A stretch of DNA of 64,000 bases from Polaromonas sp. A23 (lineage in GTDB: Bacteria > Pseudomonadota > Gammaproteobacteria > Burkholderiales > Burkholderiaceae_C), in the NCBI RefSeq assembly GCF_002001015.1, contig NZ_MUNO01000018.1, positions 1 to 64,000 on the forward strand. The letters run 5' to 3'. Position numbers and translations under genes: made by a program. The notes under the pieces were generated by a model that searched no databases, had not been told where the DNA came from, and was given only the letters and a program-made list of their open reading frames with translations. Positions 9,389 to 19,491 of the stretch are shown in pieces (the first letter of the stretch is position 1; every line of letters begins with the position of its first letter).

Positions 9389-9799
9389 ATGAACGTTTTA
9401 TTGACCATTGTCCTTGCGATCCAGATGATTTCTGCCCTGGGCATGATTGGCCTGATTCTTGTGCAGCACGGCAAGGGCGCTGATATGGGTGCGGCTTTTG
9501 GCAGCGGCGGTTCCGGCAGCCTGTTTGGTGCCAGCGGCAGTGCCAATTTTCTGTCGCGCACCACGGCGGTTCTGGCCGGTGTCTTTTTTGTGTGCACTCT
9601 CGCGTTGGCATACTTCGGCAATTCCGGCCCGCAGACTGGCACCAGCGTGCTGGAAGGCGCAGCGATCACGGCACCTGCTCCGGCAACCCCGGGAGCCGGA
9701 CAGATTCCAGGTACCGTAACTCCAGCGCCAGCATCTGGCGCCACTGCTGTGCCGCCTGCACCAGCCGCTTCTGGCGCAGGTCAAATTCCGACGAAATAG
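9389..9799 (+). CDS. secG: protein translocase subunit SecG
   Basis: 136 residues. SecG is the small auxiliary subunit of the SecYEG channel. Two membrane segments are visible (residues about 3-23 and 55-75), separated by the conserved LVQHGKGADMGAAFG and a glycine/serine-rich cytoplasmic loop. A proline/alanine-rich tail of about 55 residues after the second helix is typical of betaproteobacterial SecG and of low complexity. TAGGAG lies 6 bases before the ATG. Confidence 0.95.
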   Translation: MNVLLTIVLAIQMISALGMIGLILVQHGKGADMGAAFGSGGSGSLFGASGSANFLSRTTAVLAGVFFVCTLALAYFGNSGPQTGTSVLEGAAITAPAPATPGAGQIPGTVTPAPASGATAVPPAPAASGAGQIPTK

Positions 9800-9849
9800 A
9801 GTGCCGCTTCGCTAAGGGAGCGACATAATTTCAGGGTAAACTCTGAGAC

Positions 9850-9894
9850 TGCCCGGAAAGCCAAAACCGCAAGGTTCCTCATGCCATCCGGGCA
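9850..9894 (+). other. nested hairpin between secG and tRNA-Leu
   Basis: Outer stem TGCCCGGA / TCCGGGCA and an inner AACC-GCAA-GGTT hairpin with a GNRA tetraloop. It is followed by ATTAAAAAAA, not a T tract, so it is not a standard terminator on this strand. It may be a processing structure of the secG-tRNA transcript. Confidence 0.4.
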
Positions 9895-9904
9895 TTAAAA
9901 AAAC

Positions 9905-9990
9905 CGCGGACGTGGTGAAATTGGTAGACACGCTATCTTGAGGGGGTAGTGGCGAAAGCTGTGCGAGTTCGAGTCTCGCCGTCCGCACCA
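9905..9990 (+). tRNA. tRNA-Leu, anticodon GAG
   Basis: Acceptor stem GCGGACG pairs with CGTCCGC at 9980-9986, followed by an encoded ACCA end. The anticodon stem CTATC/GGTAG encloses the loop TTGAGGG, giving GAG (reads CUC and CUU leucine codons). The long variable arm and the T arm GCGAG-TTCGAGT-CTCGC are those of a class II tRNA. Confidence 0.96.
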
Positions 9991-10088
9991 CTTACAGGTA
10001 CTGGTCAGCGCGCTGCACGAGCAGGGCTCAGGGCCTGGAACAGCAAACTGGCACACAGCACAAGCGGCTTGCAGAAGTTGAATCGACG

Positions 10089-10448
10089 ATGAACCTCGAC
10101 CAATACCTCCCCGTCCTGTTGTTTATCCTGGTCGGCGTGGCTGTCGGCGTGGTACCCCAGTTGCTCGGGCGTCTGTTGGGCCCGAACAAGCCGGACAGCG
10201 AAAAAAATTCCCCTTATGAGTGCGGCTTCGAGGCGTTCGAGGATGCCCGCATGAAGTTTGATGTGCGCTACTACCTGGTCGCCATCCTGTTCATTCTTTT
10301 TGACCTTGAAATTGCTTTCCTGTTTCCCTGGGCGGTTGCGCTCAAGGAAATCGGCGCCGTCGGTTTCTGGGCCATGATGATTTTCCTGGGTATTCTGGTC
10401 GTGGGCTTTGCCTACGAATGGAAAAAAGGCGCCCTGGACTGGGAATAG
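10089..10448 (+). CDS. nuoA: NADH-quinone oxidoreductase subunit A
   Basis: 119 residues with three membrane helices. First gene of the complex I operon and part of the membrane arm near the quinone site. The conserved loop [26 protein letters not shown] (given here in part: [14 protein letters not shown]) between helices 1 and 2 is diagnostic, as is [18 protein letters not shown]. It starts 98 bases after tRNA-Leu; the operon promoter was not identified. Confidence 0.97.
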   Translation: MNLDQYLPVLLFILVGVAVGVVPQLLGRLLGPNKPDSEKNSPYECGFEAFEDARMKFDVRYYLVAILFILFDLEIAFLFPWAVALKEIGAVGFWAMMIFLGILVVGFAYEWKKGALDWE

Positions 10449-10497
10449 CTCACCAAGATTTCAGCGGCAGCGCAAGCGGTCGCCACAAAGGGCAGGT

Positions 10498-10980
10498 ATG
10501 TCACTAGAAGGTGTTTTTAACGAAGGCTTCATGACCACGAGTTACGACTCGGTGGTCAATTGGGCCAAGACCGGATCGCTCTGGCCCATGACGTTTGGGC
10601 TGGCCTGCTGTGCGGTGGAAATGATGCATTCGGCCGCTGCGCGTTACGACATCGGCCGTTTTGGTGCCGAGGTGTTTCGCGCCAGTCCGCGCCAGAGTGA
10701 TCTGATGATTGTGGCCGGAACGCTGTGCAACAAGATGGGGCCGGCCCTGCGCAAGGTGTATGACCAGATGGCTGAGCCGCGCTGGGTGATCTCCATGGGC
10801 TCCTGCGCCAATGGCGGCGGCTATTACCACTACAGCTATTCGGTGGTCCGGGGTTGCGACCGCATCGTGCCGGTGGACGTTTATGTCCCGGGTTGCCCGC
10901 CCACGGCCGAGGCCCTGATCTACGGCATCATCCAGCTGCAGCAGAAAATCCGCCGCACCAACACCATTGCGAGGGCTTGA
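10498..10980 (+). CDS. nuoB: NADH-quinone oxidoreductase subunit B
   Basis: 160 residues from the ATG at 10498; an upstream extension of the frame overlaps nuoA and is not supported. NuoB carries the terminal 4Fe-4S cluster N2 that reduces quinone. Its ligands are visible: the adjacent cysteines of [11 protein letters not shown], the Cys of [10 protein letters not shown] and that of [16 protein letters not shown] precedes the start. Its TGA overlaps the nuoC ATG by one base (TGATG). Confidence 0.98.
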   Translation: MSLEGVFNEGFMTTSYDSVVNWAKTGSLWPMTFGLACCAVEMMHSAAARYDIGRFGAEVFRASPRQSDLMIVAGTLCNKMGPALRKVYDQMAEPRWVISMGSCANGGGYYHYSYSVVRGCDRIVPVDVYVPGCPPTAEALIYGIIQLQQKIRRTNTIARA

Positions 10981-11591
10981 TGGGTCCTTTGCATCCTGCT
11001 TCTGCTGAAGAACTCGCCGGCATCGTTACCGCCGCCCTGGGCGAAAAAGCCAAACGTGTCACGGTCGCACTCGGTGAGTTGACTGTTGTTGTCGATGCTG
11101 CCGACTACAAGGCTGCGGCTCTGATCTTGCGCGACGCCAAAGGCTGCCAATTTGAGCAGTTGATGGATCTTTGTGGTGTCGACTACTCCGAATATGCTGA
11201 CGGTCAATACGATGGCCGGCGTTTTTGTGTGGTCTCCCACTTGCTCTCCGTCAGCCTGAACCAGCGTGTTCGCCTGAAAGTTTTCTGTGGGAATGATGAT
11301 TTTCCGGTGGTGGACTCCCTCAACGACCTGTGGAATTCAGCCAACTGGTTTGAGCGCGAGGCGTTTGACCTGTTTGGCATCATCTTCGAAGGCCACAACG
11401 ACCTGAGGCGCATCCTGACCGACTACGGTTTTATCGGCCATCCTTTCCGCAAGGATTTTCCGACCACCGGATATGTCGAGATGCGCTACGACCCCGAACA
11501 AAAACGCGTGATCTACCAGCCGGTGACGATCGAACCCCGTGAAATCACACCGCGCGTGATCCGCGAAGATAACTACGGGGGGCTCCAGTAA
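10980..11591 (+). CDS. nuoC: NADH-quinone oxidoreductase subunit C
   Basis: 203 residues from the ATG overlapping the nuoB stop. NuoC is a peripheral-arm scaffold subunit, separate from NuoD here (they are fused in E. coli). The 30-kDa-subunit signature lies near residues 123-155: [17 protein letters not shown] and [19 protein letters not shown]. It is followed 21 bases later by nuoD. Confidence 0.97.
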   Translation: MGPLHPASAEELAGIVTAALGEKAKRVTVALGELTVVVDAADYKAAALILRDAKGCQFEQLMDLCGVDYSEYADGQYDGRRFCVVSHLLSVSLNQRVRLKVFCGNDDFPVVDSLNDLWNSANWFEREAFDLFGIIFEGHNDLRRILTDYGFIGHPFRKDFPTTGYVEMRYDPEQKRVIYQPVTIEPREITPRVIREDNYGGLQ

Positions 11592-11612
11592 GGAGCGCCG
11601 TGAGAGATCCAC

Positions 11613-12866
11613 ATGGCTGAAATCAAAAACTACACACTTAACTTCGGGCCGCAGCACCCCGCTGCCCACGGCGTATTGCGCCTTGTCCTTGAGTTGGACG
11701 GCGAAGTGGTGCAGCGTGCCGACCCGCATATCGGTCTGTTGCACCGCGCCACCGAAAAACTCGCCGAGAGCAAGACCTACATCCAGTCGCTGCCCTACAT
11801 GGACCGGCTCGACTATGTGTCCATGATGTGCAACGAGCATGCCTATTGCCTGGCCATCGAAAAACTGCTGGGTGTCGACGTGCCGATTCGCGCGCAATAC
11901 ATCCGTGTCATGTTTTCGGAAATCACGCGCCTGCTCAACCACCTGATGTGGCTGGGCTCGCATGGCAACGACTGCGGCAGCTCGACCATTCTGATCTACA
12001 CCTTCCGTGAGCGTGAAGACTTGTTTGACATCTACGAGGCGGTATCCGGAGCGCGCATGCACGCGGCTTATTTCCGTCCCGGTGGTGTTTACCGCGACTT
12101 GCCGGACACCATGCCGCAGTACAAGGTCAGCAAGATCAGGAATGCCAAGGCGATAGAGGCGATGAACGAGAACCGTCAGGGTTCGCTGCTCGATTTCATC
12201 GGTGACTTCACGCGCCGCTTCCCGGGCTATGTGGACGAGTACGAAACATTGCTGACAGACAACCGCATCTGGAAGCAGCGCACGGTGGGTGTCGGTGTGG
12301 TATCACCGGAACGCGCACTCAGCATGGGCATGACCGGTCCGATGTTGCGCGGCTCCGGCATCGCGTGGGATTTGCGCAAGCAGCAGCCCTACGAGGTGTA
12401 CGACCGCATGGATTTCGATATTCCCGTGGGCAAGACCGGTGACTGCTACGACCGCTATCTGGTGCGGGTCGAAGAGATGCGCCAGTCCAACCGCATCATT
12501 GAGCAGTGCGTGGCCTGGCTGCGCGACAACCCGGGTCCCGTGATCACCAGCAACCACAAGGTGGCTGCTCCTAATCGTGAGTCCATGAAGTCCAACATGG
12601 AAGAGCTGATCCATCATTTCAAGCTCTTCACGGAAGGCTTTCATGTACCCGAGGGTGAAGCCTATGCCGCGGTTGAGCACCCGAAGGGCGAATTCGGTAT
12701 TTATATCGTGAGCGACGGCGCGAACAAACCTTATCGCCTGAAGATCCGTCCGCCCGGTTTTGCACACCTTGCCGCGCTGGACGAAATGGCGCGTGGCCAC
12801 ATGCTGGCCGATGCCGTGGCGATCATCGGAACCATGGACATTGTTTTTGGAGAGATTGATCGATGA
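11613..12866 (+). CDS. nuoD: NADH-quinone oxidoreductase subunit D
   Basis: 417 residues, the 49-kDa subunit that forms the quinone pocket with NuoB. N-terminal [19 protein letters not shown] is the family signature; the His in HPAAHG and a Tyr in the [13 protein letters not shown] region contribute to quinone binding in homologues. [17 protein letters not shown] and the C-terminal [14 protein letters not shown] are also typical. ATGA overlap of 4 nt with nuoE. Confidence 0.98.
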   Translation: MAEIKNYTLNFGPQHPAAHGVLRLVLELDGEVVQRADPHIGLLHRATEKLAESKTYIQSLPYMDRLDYVSMMCNEHAYCLAIEKLLGVDVPIRAQYIRVMFSEITRLLNHLMWLGSHGNDCGSSTILIYTFREREDLFDIYEAVSGARMHAAYFRPGGVYRDLPDTMPQYKVSKIRNAKAIEAMNENRQGSLLDFIGDFTRRFPGYVDEYETLLTDNRIWKQRTVGVGVVSPERALSMGMTGPMLRGSGIAWDLRKQQPYEVYDRMDFDIPVGKTGDCYDRYLVRVEEMRQSNRIIEQCVAWLRDNPGPVITSNHKVAAPNRESMKSNMEELIHHFKLFTEGFHVPEGEAYAAVEHPKGEFGIYIVSDGANKPYRLKIRPPGFAHLAALDEMARGHMLADAVAIIGTMDIVFGEIDR

Positions 12867-13351
12867 TCTCTGAAGTTACCAAAGCGCGCTTCGCCAAAGA
12901 AGTCGCCAAATACCCCGCGGACCAGAAGCAGTCGGCCGTCATGGCCTGCTTGGCGATCATCCAGGAAGAGCAGGGCTATGTCAGCGCCGAGAGCGAAAAG
13001 CTGGTGGCCGAGTACCTGGGCATGGCGCCGATTGCCGTGCATGAGGTCACGACCTTCTACAACATGTACAACCAGAAGCCGGTGGGCAAGTACAAGATCA
13101 ACGTCTGCACCAACTTGCCGTGCCAGTTGCGCGATGGCACCAAGGCGCTGGCGTATCTTGAGCACAAACTCGGTGTCACCATGGGCGGCACGACGCAAGA
13201 CGGCCTGTTCACCCTGCAACAGTCCGAATGCCTGGGTGCCTGCGCGGACTCGCCGGTCATGCTGGTCAACGACCTGCACATGTGCAGCTTCATGAGCAAC
13301 GACAAACTCGACCAGTTGATCGATGGCCTGAAATCGAGCGAGGCAAAATAA
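12863..13351 (+). CDS. nuoE: NADH-quinone oxidoreductase subunit E
   Basis: 162 residues, thioredoxin-like 2Fe-2S subunit (cluster N1a) of the NADH-input module. The four ligands are the cysteines of [12 protein letters not shown] and [10 protein letters not shown]. The helical N-terminal part includes [17 protein letters not shown] and [10 protein letters not shown]. Translationally coupled to nuoD by a 4-nt overlap and two bases short of nuoF. Confidence 0.97.
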   Translation: MISEVTKARFAKEVAKYPADQKQSAVMACLAIIQEEQGYVSAESEKLVAEYLGMAPIAVHEVTTFYNMYNQKPVGKYKINVCTNLPCQLRDGTKALAYLEHKLGVTMGGTTQDGLFTLQQSECLGACADSPVMLVNDLHMCSFMSNDKLDQLIDGLKSSEAK

Positions 13352-13353
13352 CC

Positions 13354-14706
13354 ATGTCTGCTTCCAGCATCCTCTCCCAGTTTGAAGCCACCGGCGTTCA
13401 GACCTCCTTTCACGGCCGTCACATCAATCCGCAGATCATGGCGGACCTGGACGGCGCCAACTGGCGCCTGAAAGACTACGAAGCGCGCGGCGGCTACCAG
13501 GCGCTGCGCAAGATCCTCGGCAAGGACGGTGGCGAAGGAATGACGCCTGACCAGGTGATTGCCGAGGTCAAGGCCGGCAGCCTGCGCGGCCGCGGGGGGG
13601 CTGGTTTCCCGACCGGCCTGAAGTGGAGCTTCATGCCGCGCCAGTTCCCGGGCCAGAAATACCTGGTCTGCAACTCGGACGAAGGCGAACCGGGCACCGC
13701 CAAAGACCGCGACATCATGCAGTACAACCCGCACATCGTCATCGAAGGCATGGCGATTGCAGCGTACGCGATGGGCATCAGCGTCGGCTACAACTACATC
13801 CATGGCGAAATCTTCACGACCTACAAGCGGTTTGAAGAGGCGCTGGAAGAAGCGCGCGCCGCCGGCTTGCTGGGCGACAACATCCTCGGCAGCAATTACA
13901 GCTTCCAGCTGCATGCGGCCCACGGTTTCGGCGCCTACATCTGCGGCGAGGAAACCGCCTTGCTCGAATCGCTGGAAGGCAAAAAAGGCCAGCCGCGTTT
14001 CAAGCCGCCGTTTCCCGCCAGCTTTGGCCTGTACGGCAAGCCGACCACCATCAACAACACGGAAACCTTCGCGGCCGTGCCCTGGATCATCCGCAACGGC
14101 GGCCAAGCCTACCTGGATTGCGGCAAGCCCAACAACGGCGGCACCAAGATTTTCACCATCAGCGGTGATGTCGAGCGTCCGGGCAACTACGAAATCCCGA
14201 TGGGCACCCCGTTTGCCAAACTGCTCGAACTCGCGGGCGGCATGCGCGGCGGACGCAAGCTCAAGGCCGTGATCCCCGGCGGCTCGTCAATGCCAGTGTT
14301 GCCGGCCGACATCATGATGGCCACCGACATGGACTACGACTCCATCGCCAAGGCCGGCTCCATGCTTGGCTCCGGCGCGGTGATCGTGATGGACGAGACC
14401 CGCTGCATGGTCAAGAGCCTGCTGCGCCTGTCCTACTTCTACATGCACGAAAGCTGCGGCCAGTGCACACCCTGCCGCGAGGGCACGGGCTGGCTCTGGC
14501 GCATGGTGGACCGCATTGAACACGGCCACGGCCGCGAGAGCGACCTGGAGTTGCTCAACTCGGTTTCCGACAACATCCAGGGCCGTACCATCTGCGCGCT
14601 TGGCGACGCAGCGGCCATGCCGGTGCGCGCCATGATCAAGCACTTCCGCGCCGAATTCGAGCATCACATCACCCACAAGACCTGTCTGGTCCCGGTTTAC
14701 GCATAA
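13354..14706 (+). CDS. nuoF: NADH-quinone oxidoreductase subunit F
   Basis: 450 residues from the ATG at 13354; the frame upstream of it overlaps nuoE. NuoF binds NADH and FMN and holds cluster N3. Visible motifs: the glycine-rich [16 protein letters not shown] for NADH and [17 protein letters not shown] and [17 protein letters not shown], and the 4Fe-4S motif [13 protein letters not shown] with the distal Cys in [14 protein letters not shown]. Confidence 0.98.
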   Translation: MSASSILSQFEATGVQTSFHGRHINPQIMADLDGANWRLKDYEARGGYQALRKILGKDGGEGMTPDQVIAEVKAGSLRGRGGAGFPTGLKWSFMPRQFPGQKYLVCNSDEGEPGTAKDRDIMQYNPHIVIEGMAIAAYAMGISVGYNYIHGEIFTTYKRFEEALEEARAAGLLGDNILGSNYSFQLHAAHGFGAYICGEETALLESLEGKKGQPRFKPPFPASFGLYGKPTTINNTETFAAVPWIIRNGGQAYLDCGKPNNGGTKIFTISGDVERPGNYEIPMGTPFAKLLELAGGMRGGRKLKAVIPGGSSMPVLPADIMMATDMDYDSIAKAGSMLGSGAVIVMDETRCMVKSLLRLSYFYMHESCGQCTPCREGTGWLWRMVDRIEHGHGRESDLELLNSVSDNIQGRTICALGDAAAMPVRAMIKHFRAEFEHHITHKTCLVPVYA

Positions 14707-14731
14707 CAGCGCTCCAATAAAGCAGATTCAC

Positions 14732-16873
14732 ATGGTTGAAATCCAACTCGACGGTCAGAAAGTGGAAGTGCCCGAAGGCAGCACGGTGATGCATGCTGCC
14801 GAAAAAGCTGGCACCTACATTCCGCACTTCTGCTATCACAAGAAACTCAGCATCGCGGCCAACTGCCGCATGTGCCTGGTGGATGTGGAAAAAGCCCCGA
14901 AGCCGATGCCGGCCTGCGCCACGCCCGTGACGCAGGGCATGGTCGTGCATACCAAGAGTGACAAAGCCATCAAGGCCCAGAAGGGCGTGATGGAATTTCT
15001 GCTGATCAATCACCCGCTCGACTGTCCGATCTGCGACCAGGGTGGCGAGTGCCAATTGCAAGACCTTGCAGTGGGTTATGGTGGCAGCGGTTCGCGCTAC
15101 GAAGAAGAAAAGCGCGTGGTCTTCCACAAGGACGTTGGCCCGTTGATCTCCATGGAGGAGATGAGCCGCTGCATCCATTGCACCCGTTGTGTGCGTTTTG
15201 GCCAGGAGGTAGCCGGCGTCATGGAGCTCGGCATGTCCAATCGGGGCGAACATGCCGAGATTGAAACCTTTGTCGGCATGTCAGTGGACTCCGAATTGTC
15301 CGGCAACATGATAGACATCTGCCCGGTGGGCGCGCTGACCAGCAAGCCGTTCCGCTACAGCGCCCGCACATGGGAGCTGTCGCGACGCAAGTCGGTCAGC
15401 CCGCATGACTCCACCGGCGCCAATCTGATCGTTCAAGTCAAGAACAACCAGGTCATGCGCGTGGTGCCGCTTGAGAATGAAGACGTCAACGAGTGCTGGA
15501 TTGCTGACCGCGACCGTTTTTCGTACGAAGCACTGAACAGCACTGAGCGTTTGACGAGCCCGATGCTGAAGCAGGGCGGCCAATGGAAGGCCGTGGACTG
15601 GCAGACGGCGCTCGAATATGTTGCCAACGGCCTGAAACAGATCAAGGTCGACCATGGCGCCCAAAGCATAGGACTGCTCGCCAGCCCGCACAGTACATTG
15701 GAGGAGTTGTACCTCGCCGCTTCTCTGATGCGTGGCCTCGGCAGCGACAACATCGACTACCGCCTGCGCAACGCAGAATTTTCGCCTGCGCCGTCCGTGC
15801 GCTGGCTGGGCACCTCGATTGCATCGCTGTCGCAGTTGCAGCGTGTGTTGATCGTCGGCTCCAACCTGCGCAAGGACCACCCGCTGTTTGCACAGCGAAT
15901 TCGCCAGTCCGTCCGCAAAGGCTGTGCGCTGAGTGCTATCACTTCCGTAGCGGAGTTGGTGTCTGCCGACGCCTGGGCCATGCCCGTGGCCCATAGCGTG
16001 CTGGCCGGACCGGGCGCCTGGGCACAGGCTCTTGCCGACGTGGCCGCTGCGATTGCCGCAGACAAGGGCGTAGCGGCGCCGGCTGCCGGCCAGGTCACGG
16101 ATGCCGCCAAGGCCATCGCCAGGTCCCTGCAGGGTGGCGAACGCAAGGTCATCCTGTTGGGCAACGCCGCTGCGCACCATGCGCATGCGGAGAGCCTGCT
16201 GGCCCTGGCCAACTGGATCGGCGCCCAAACCGGGGCCAGTGTTGGGTTCCTGACAGAAGCGGCCAACACCGTGGGCGCACAGCTAGCGGGTGCCATGCCG
16301 TCAGGCCAGGGCTTGAACGCGGGGCAGATGTTGGCAGGCGGCCTGAAGGCGGTGCTGCTGCTCAACAACGAACCCGAGTTCGATTCCGCGGCAGGCGCGT
16401 CGGCCGGGACTTCGCTCAGTGCAGCGCAAATGGTGGTGACCCTGAGCCCCTTCAAAGCCAACATGGCGTTCAGCGACGTCCTGTTGCCGATTGCACCGTT
16501 CTCGGAGACCCCGGGCACCTTTGTCAACGCCGAAGGGCGGGTGCAGGGTTTTCATGCTGTGGCCAAGCCGCTCGGCGAAACGCGGCCGGCCTGGAAAGTC
16601 TTGCGTGTGTTGGCCAACCTGCTCGAATTGCCGGGCTTTGACTTTGAATCCGCACAGGACGTGCTCAAGCAGGTTCCCGCTGCCGCAGCAGCGCAGGTTC
16701 CCGCAGAGCATCTGGGCAACAGCACTCAGGCTGGCATTGATCTGTCGGCGGCAGGCCGGTCCCCGGTGGTTGCCGGCATTTACCAGCTCGACGGCCTGGT
16801 CCGACGTGCGACTTCGCTGCAACTGACCGCCGATGCGCGGCAGGCGCTGGCAGGTGAGGGAGCAGCAGCATGA
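14732..16873 (+). CDS. nuoG: NADH-quinone oxidoreductase subunit G
   Basis: 713 residues; shorter than the 908-residue E. coli protein, with a reduced molybdopterin-oxidoreductase-like C-terminal half. The N-terminus carries the 2Fe-2S ligands ([24 protein letters not shown]), then the [14 protein letters not shown] and [17 protein letters not shown] segments for clusters N5 and N4, and [13 protein letters not shown]. From about residue 220 the catalytically inactive molybdopterin-type domain follows. Its stop overlaps nuoH by 4 nt. Confidence 0.97.
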   Translation: MVEIQLDGQKVEVPEGSTVMHAAEKAGTYIPHFCYHKKLSIAANCRMCLVDVEKAPKPMPACATPVTQGMVVHTKSDKAIKAQKGVMEFLLINHPLDCPICDQGGECQLQDLAVGYGGSGSRYEEEKRVVFHKDVGPLISMEEMSRCIHCTRCVRFGQEVAGVMELGMSNRGEHAEIETFVGMSVDSELSGNMIDICPVGALTSKPFRYSARTWELSRRKSVSPHDSTGANLIVQVKNNQVMRVVPLENEDVNECWIADRDRFSYEALNSTERLTSPMLKQGGQWKAVDWQTALEYVANGLKQIKVDHGAQSIGLLASPHSTLEELYLAASLMRGLGSDNIDYRLRNAEFSPAPSVRWLGTSIASLSQLQRVLIVGSNLRKDHPLFAQRIRQSVRKGCALSAITSVAELVSADAWAMPVAHSVLAGPGAWAQALADVAAAIAADKGVAAPAAGQVTDAAKAIARSLQGGERKVILLGNAAAHHAHAESLLALANWIGAQTGASVGFLTEAANTVGAQLAGAMPSGQGLNAGQMLAGGLKAVLLLNNEPEFDSAAGASAGTSLSAAQMVVTLSPFKANMAFSDVLLPIAPFSETPGTFVNAEGRVQGFHAVAKPLGETRPAWKVLRVLANLLELPGFDFESAQDVLKQVPAAAAAQVPAEHLGNSTQAGIDLSAAGRSPVVAGIYQLDGLVRRATSLQLTADARQALAGEGAAA

Positions 16874-17949
16874 TTGACAGCATTTTCGGCTTTGGCCAGG
16901 GTTTGATGGGCGGCATCTGGCCGGGCACGGTCTGGCCTGTCCTGTGGATTCTGATCAAGATCGTCTGTGTCTTGCTGCCCTTGATGGGCGCGGTGGCTTA
17001 CCTGACCCTGTGGGAACGCAAGCTGCTGGGTTTCATGCAGGTGCGGCTTGGCCCGAATCGCGTGGGTCCGTTTGGCCTGTTGCAGCCCATCGCCGATGCG
17101 GTGAAGCTGCTGACCAAGGAAATCATCAGCCCGACGGCTGCAAGCAAGGGCCTGTTCGCACTCGGTCCCATCATGGCCATCATGCCCGCGCTTGCGGCGT
17201 GGGTCGTGATTCCGTTCGGCCCCGACATTGCGCTTGCCAATGTGAACGCTGGGCTGTTGCTCATCATGGCGATCACTTCCATCGAGGTGTATGGCGTGAT
17301 CATTGCCGGTTGGGCCTCCAACTCGAAATACGCTTTCCTGGGGGCGTTGCGCGCCTCAGCCCAGATGGTCAGTTATGAGATCGCCATGGGCTTTTGCCTG
17401 GTGGTGGTGTTGATGATATCGGGCAGCATGAACCTGACGGACATCGTCATGGGTCAGGCCAGGGGCATGGCAGCCGACAAGGGTTTGACCTTCCTGTCCT
17501 GGAACTGGCTGCCGCTGTTGCCCATCTTCATGGTCTACATGATTTCCGGCGTGGCTGAAACCAATCGCCACCCGTTTGACGTGGTGGAAGGCGAGGCCGA
17601 GATTGTGGCCGGCCACATGGTCGAGTACTCGGGCATGGGCTTTGCCATCTTCTTCCTGGCCGAATACGCCAGCATGTGGCTGGTGGCGATCCTGGCGGCG
17701 CTGATGTTCCTCGGCGGCTGGCTGTCGCCGGTGGACAGCGCGCTGTTCAACTGGATTCCCGGCTGGATCTGGCTGGGGCTGAAGACTTTCCTGGTCGTGT
17801 CCATGTTCATCTGGATCCGCGCCACTTTCCCGCGCTTCCGGTATGACCAGATCATGCGGCTGGGCTGGAAGATTTTTATCCCGGTCACCCTGGTGTGGCT
17901 GGTCGTTGTGGGTGTGTGGATGCAGACGCCCTGGAATATCTGGAACTAA
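16870..17949 (+). CDS. nuoH: NADH-quinone oxidoreductase subunit H
   Basis: 359 residues with about eight membrane helices. NuoH joins the membrane and peripheral arms and forms the quinone entry channel. Signatures: [18 protein letters not shown] (cytoplasmic loop 1) and [18 protein letters not shown] followed by [16 protein letters not shown] overlap with nuoG. Confidence 0.98.
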   Translation: MIDSIFGFGQGLMGGIWPGTVWPVLWILIKIVCVLLPLMGAVAYLTLWERKLLGFMQVRLGPNRVGPFGLLQPIADAVKLLTKEIISPTAASKGLFALGPIMAIMPALAAWVVIPFGPDIALANVNAGLLLIMAITSIEVYGVIIAGWASNSKYAFLGALRASAQMVSYEIAMGFCLVVVLMISGSMNLTDIVMGQARGMAADKGLTFLSWNWLPLLPIFMVYMISGVAETNRHPFDVVEGEAEIVAGHMVEYSGMGFAIFFLAEYASMWLVAILAALMFLGGWLSPVDSALFNWIPGWIWLGLKTFLVVSMFIWIRATFPRFRYDQIMRLGWKIFIPVTLVWLVVVGVWMQTPWNIWN

Positions 17950-17962
17950 GCGAAAAATCATC

Positions 17963-18472
17963 ATGGCCAGCGCAACCGCTTCAATGTTTTCGTTCAGGGA
18001 TTTTTTCAGGAGCTTCATGCTCGTGGAACTGCTCAAGGGCATGGCCTTGACCGGCCGTTATGCCTTCCGGCGCAAGATCACCGTGCAATTTCCGGAAGAA
18101 AAAACACCTCTTTCGCCGCGCTTTCGAGGCCTGCACGCCTTGCGCCGCTACGACAACGGCGAAGAACGCTGCATTGCCTGCAAGCTCTGCGAGGCCGTGT
18201 GCCCCGCGATGGCGATCACCATCGAGTCGGATGTTCGCGAAGACGGCAGCCGCCGCACCTCGCGTTACGACATCGACCTGACCAAATGCATCTTCTGCGG
18301 CTTCTGCGAGGAAAGCTGCCCTGTGGATTCCATCGTTGAAACACACATCCTCGAGTACCACGGGGAGAAGCGTGGCGACCTCTATTTCACCAAGGACATG
18401 CTGTTGGCGGTCGGTGACCGTTATGAAAAAGAAATCGCCGCCAATCGCGCCGCGGATGCCAAGTACCGCTGA
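17963..18472 (+). CDS. nuoI: NADH-quinone oxidoreductase subunit I
   Basis: 169 residues from the ATG at 17963. Ferredoxin-like subunit with clusters N6a and N6b, ligated by [16 protein letters not shown] and [19 protein letters not shown]. The N-terminal amphipathic part ([20 protein letters not shown]) anchors it to the membrane arm. An in-frame extension to 17843 overlaps nuoH and is not used. Confidence 0.97.
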   Translation: MASATASMFSFRDFFRSFMLVELLKGMALTGRYAFRRKITVQFPEEKTPLSPRFRGLHALRRYDNGEERCIACKLCEAVCPAMAITIESDVREDGSRRTSRYDIDLTKCIFCGFCEESCPVDSIVETHILEYHGEKRGDLYFTKDMLLAVGDRYEKEIAANRAADAKYR

Positions 18473-18513
18473 AACCGCCGCAACGTAGTTGGCTCAAGAA
18501 AGATTCGCAGAAC

Positions 18514-19179
18514 ATGGACGTTACAACAGGTCTTTTTTATCTTTTTGCCCTGGTGCTGCTGTTTGCCGCCTTCCGGGTAATCACGGCGCGCAACCCCGTG
18601 CATGCCGTGCTTTATCTGATGCTCGCCTTTTCACAGGCGGCGGCAGTGTGGCTGCTGCTCAAGGCAGAGTTCCTCGCCATTACGCTGGTGCTGGTGTATT
18701 TGGGCGCGGTGATGGTGCTATTTCTGTTCGTGGTCATGATGCTTGACGTCAACATGGATGCCGTGCGCAGGGGGTTCTGGAAGCATTTCCCATTGGCCGC
18801 CACGGTGGGCGTGTTTATTGCGCTGGAAATGGCCGCCGTGCTGATGGGCGGTTTCCGACTGACCGAAGAGCCCAAGAGTGCTGCGCTGGTCAATGCCGCA
18901 GGCCAGGTCATACAGCCGTCCAATACCAAGGCGGTGGGCAAGCTGCTCTACACAGAGTATCTGTATCCTCTGCAAATTGCTGCAACCATTTTGCTGGTGG
19001 CGATGATTGCCGCCATTGCACTGACGCTGCGTCAGCGCAAGGACAGTAAGCACATCAACCCGGCCCTGCAAATTCGCGTGAAAGCAAGTGACCGTGTCAC
19101 GCTGGTCAAGGTGGCGGCTACACGGGCCGCGACCGAGGTCGCTGCAACCCAGTCGCCCGTCGAGGAGAAGAAGGCATGA
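18514..19179 (+). CDS. nuoJ: NADH-quinone oxidoreductase subunit J
   Basis: 221 residues with five membrane helices in the first 175 residues ([19 protein letters not shown], then the [14 protein letters not shown] helix that carries the pi-bulge in homologues). The C-terminal ~45 residues are a charged, alanine/valine-rich cytoplasmic tail ending in EEKKA that looks poorly conserved. ATGA overlap with nuoK. Confidence 0.95.
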   Translation: MDVTTGLFYLFALVLLFAAFRVITARNPVHAVLYLMLAFSQAAAVWLLLKAEFLAITLVLVYLGAVMVLFLFVVMMLDVNMDAVRRGFWKHFPLAATVGVFIALEMAAVLMGGFRLTEEPKSAALVNAAGQVIQPSNTKAVGKLLYTEYLYPLQIAATILLVAMIAAIALTLRQRKDSKHINPALQIRVKASDRVTLVKVAATRAATEVAATQSPVEEKKA

Positions 19180-19484
19180 CTTTGACCCTGGGACACTTTC
19201 TTTCGTTGGGAGCGATGCTGTTCGCGTTGTCCGTGATCGGCATCTTTCTCAACCGTAAAAATCTGATCGTCTTGCTAATGGCCATTGAGCTGATGCTGTT
19301 GGCCGTAAACACGAATTTCGTTGCCTTCTCCCACTATCTGGGCGACATGCATGGTCAGATCTTTGTGTTTTTTATTCTGACGGTTGCTGCTGCCGAGTCC
19401 GCCATCGGCCTGGCCATCCTGGTGCTGCTGTTCCGGAACAAGTCCAGCATCAACGTGGATGAACTCAATACGCTCAAGGGATAA
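19176..19484 (+). CDS. nuoK: NADH-quinone oxidoreductase subunit K
   Basis: 102 residues, three membrane helices, MrpC-like. The conserved helix-2 glutamate lies in [12 protein letters not shown], and the second glutamate in [17 protein letters not shown]; both are proton-path residues in homologues. Ends 7 bases before nuoL. Confidence 0.97.
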   Translation: MTLTLGHFLSLGAMLFALSVIGIFLNRKNLIVLLMAIELMLLAVNTNFVAFSHYLGDMHGQIFVFFILTVAAAESAIGLAILVLLFRNKSSINVDELNTLKG

Positions 19485-19491
19485 CAAGAAC

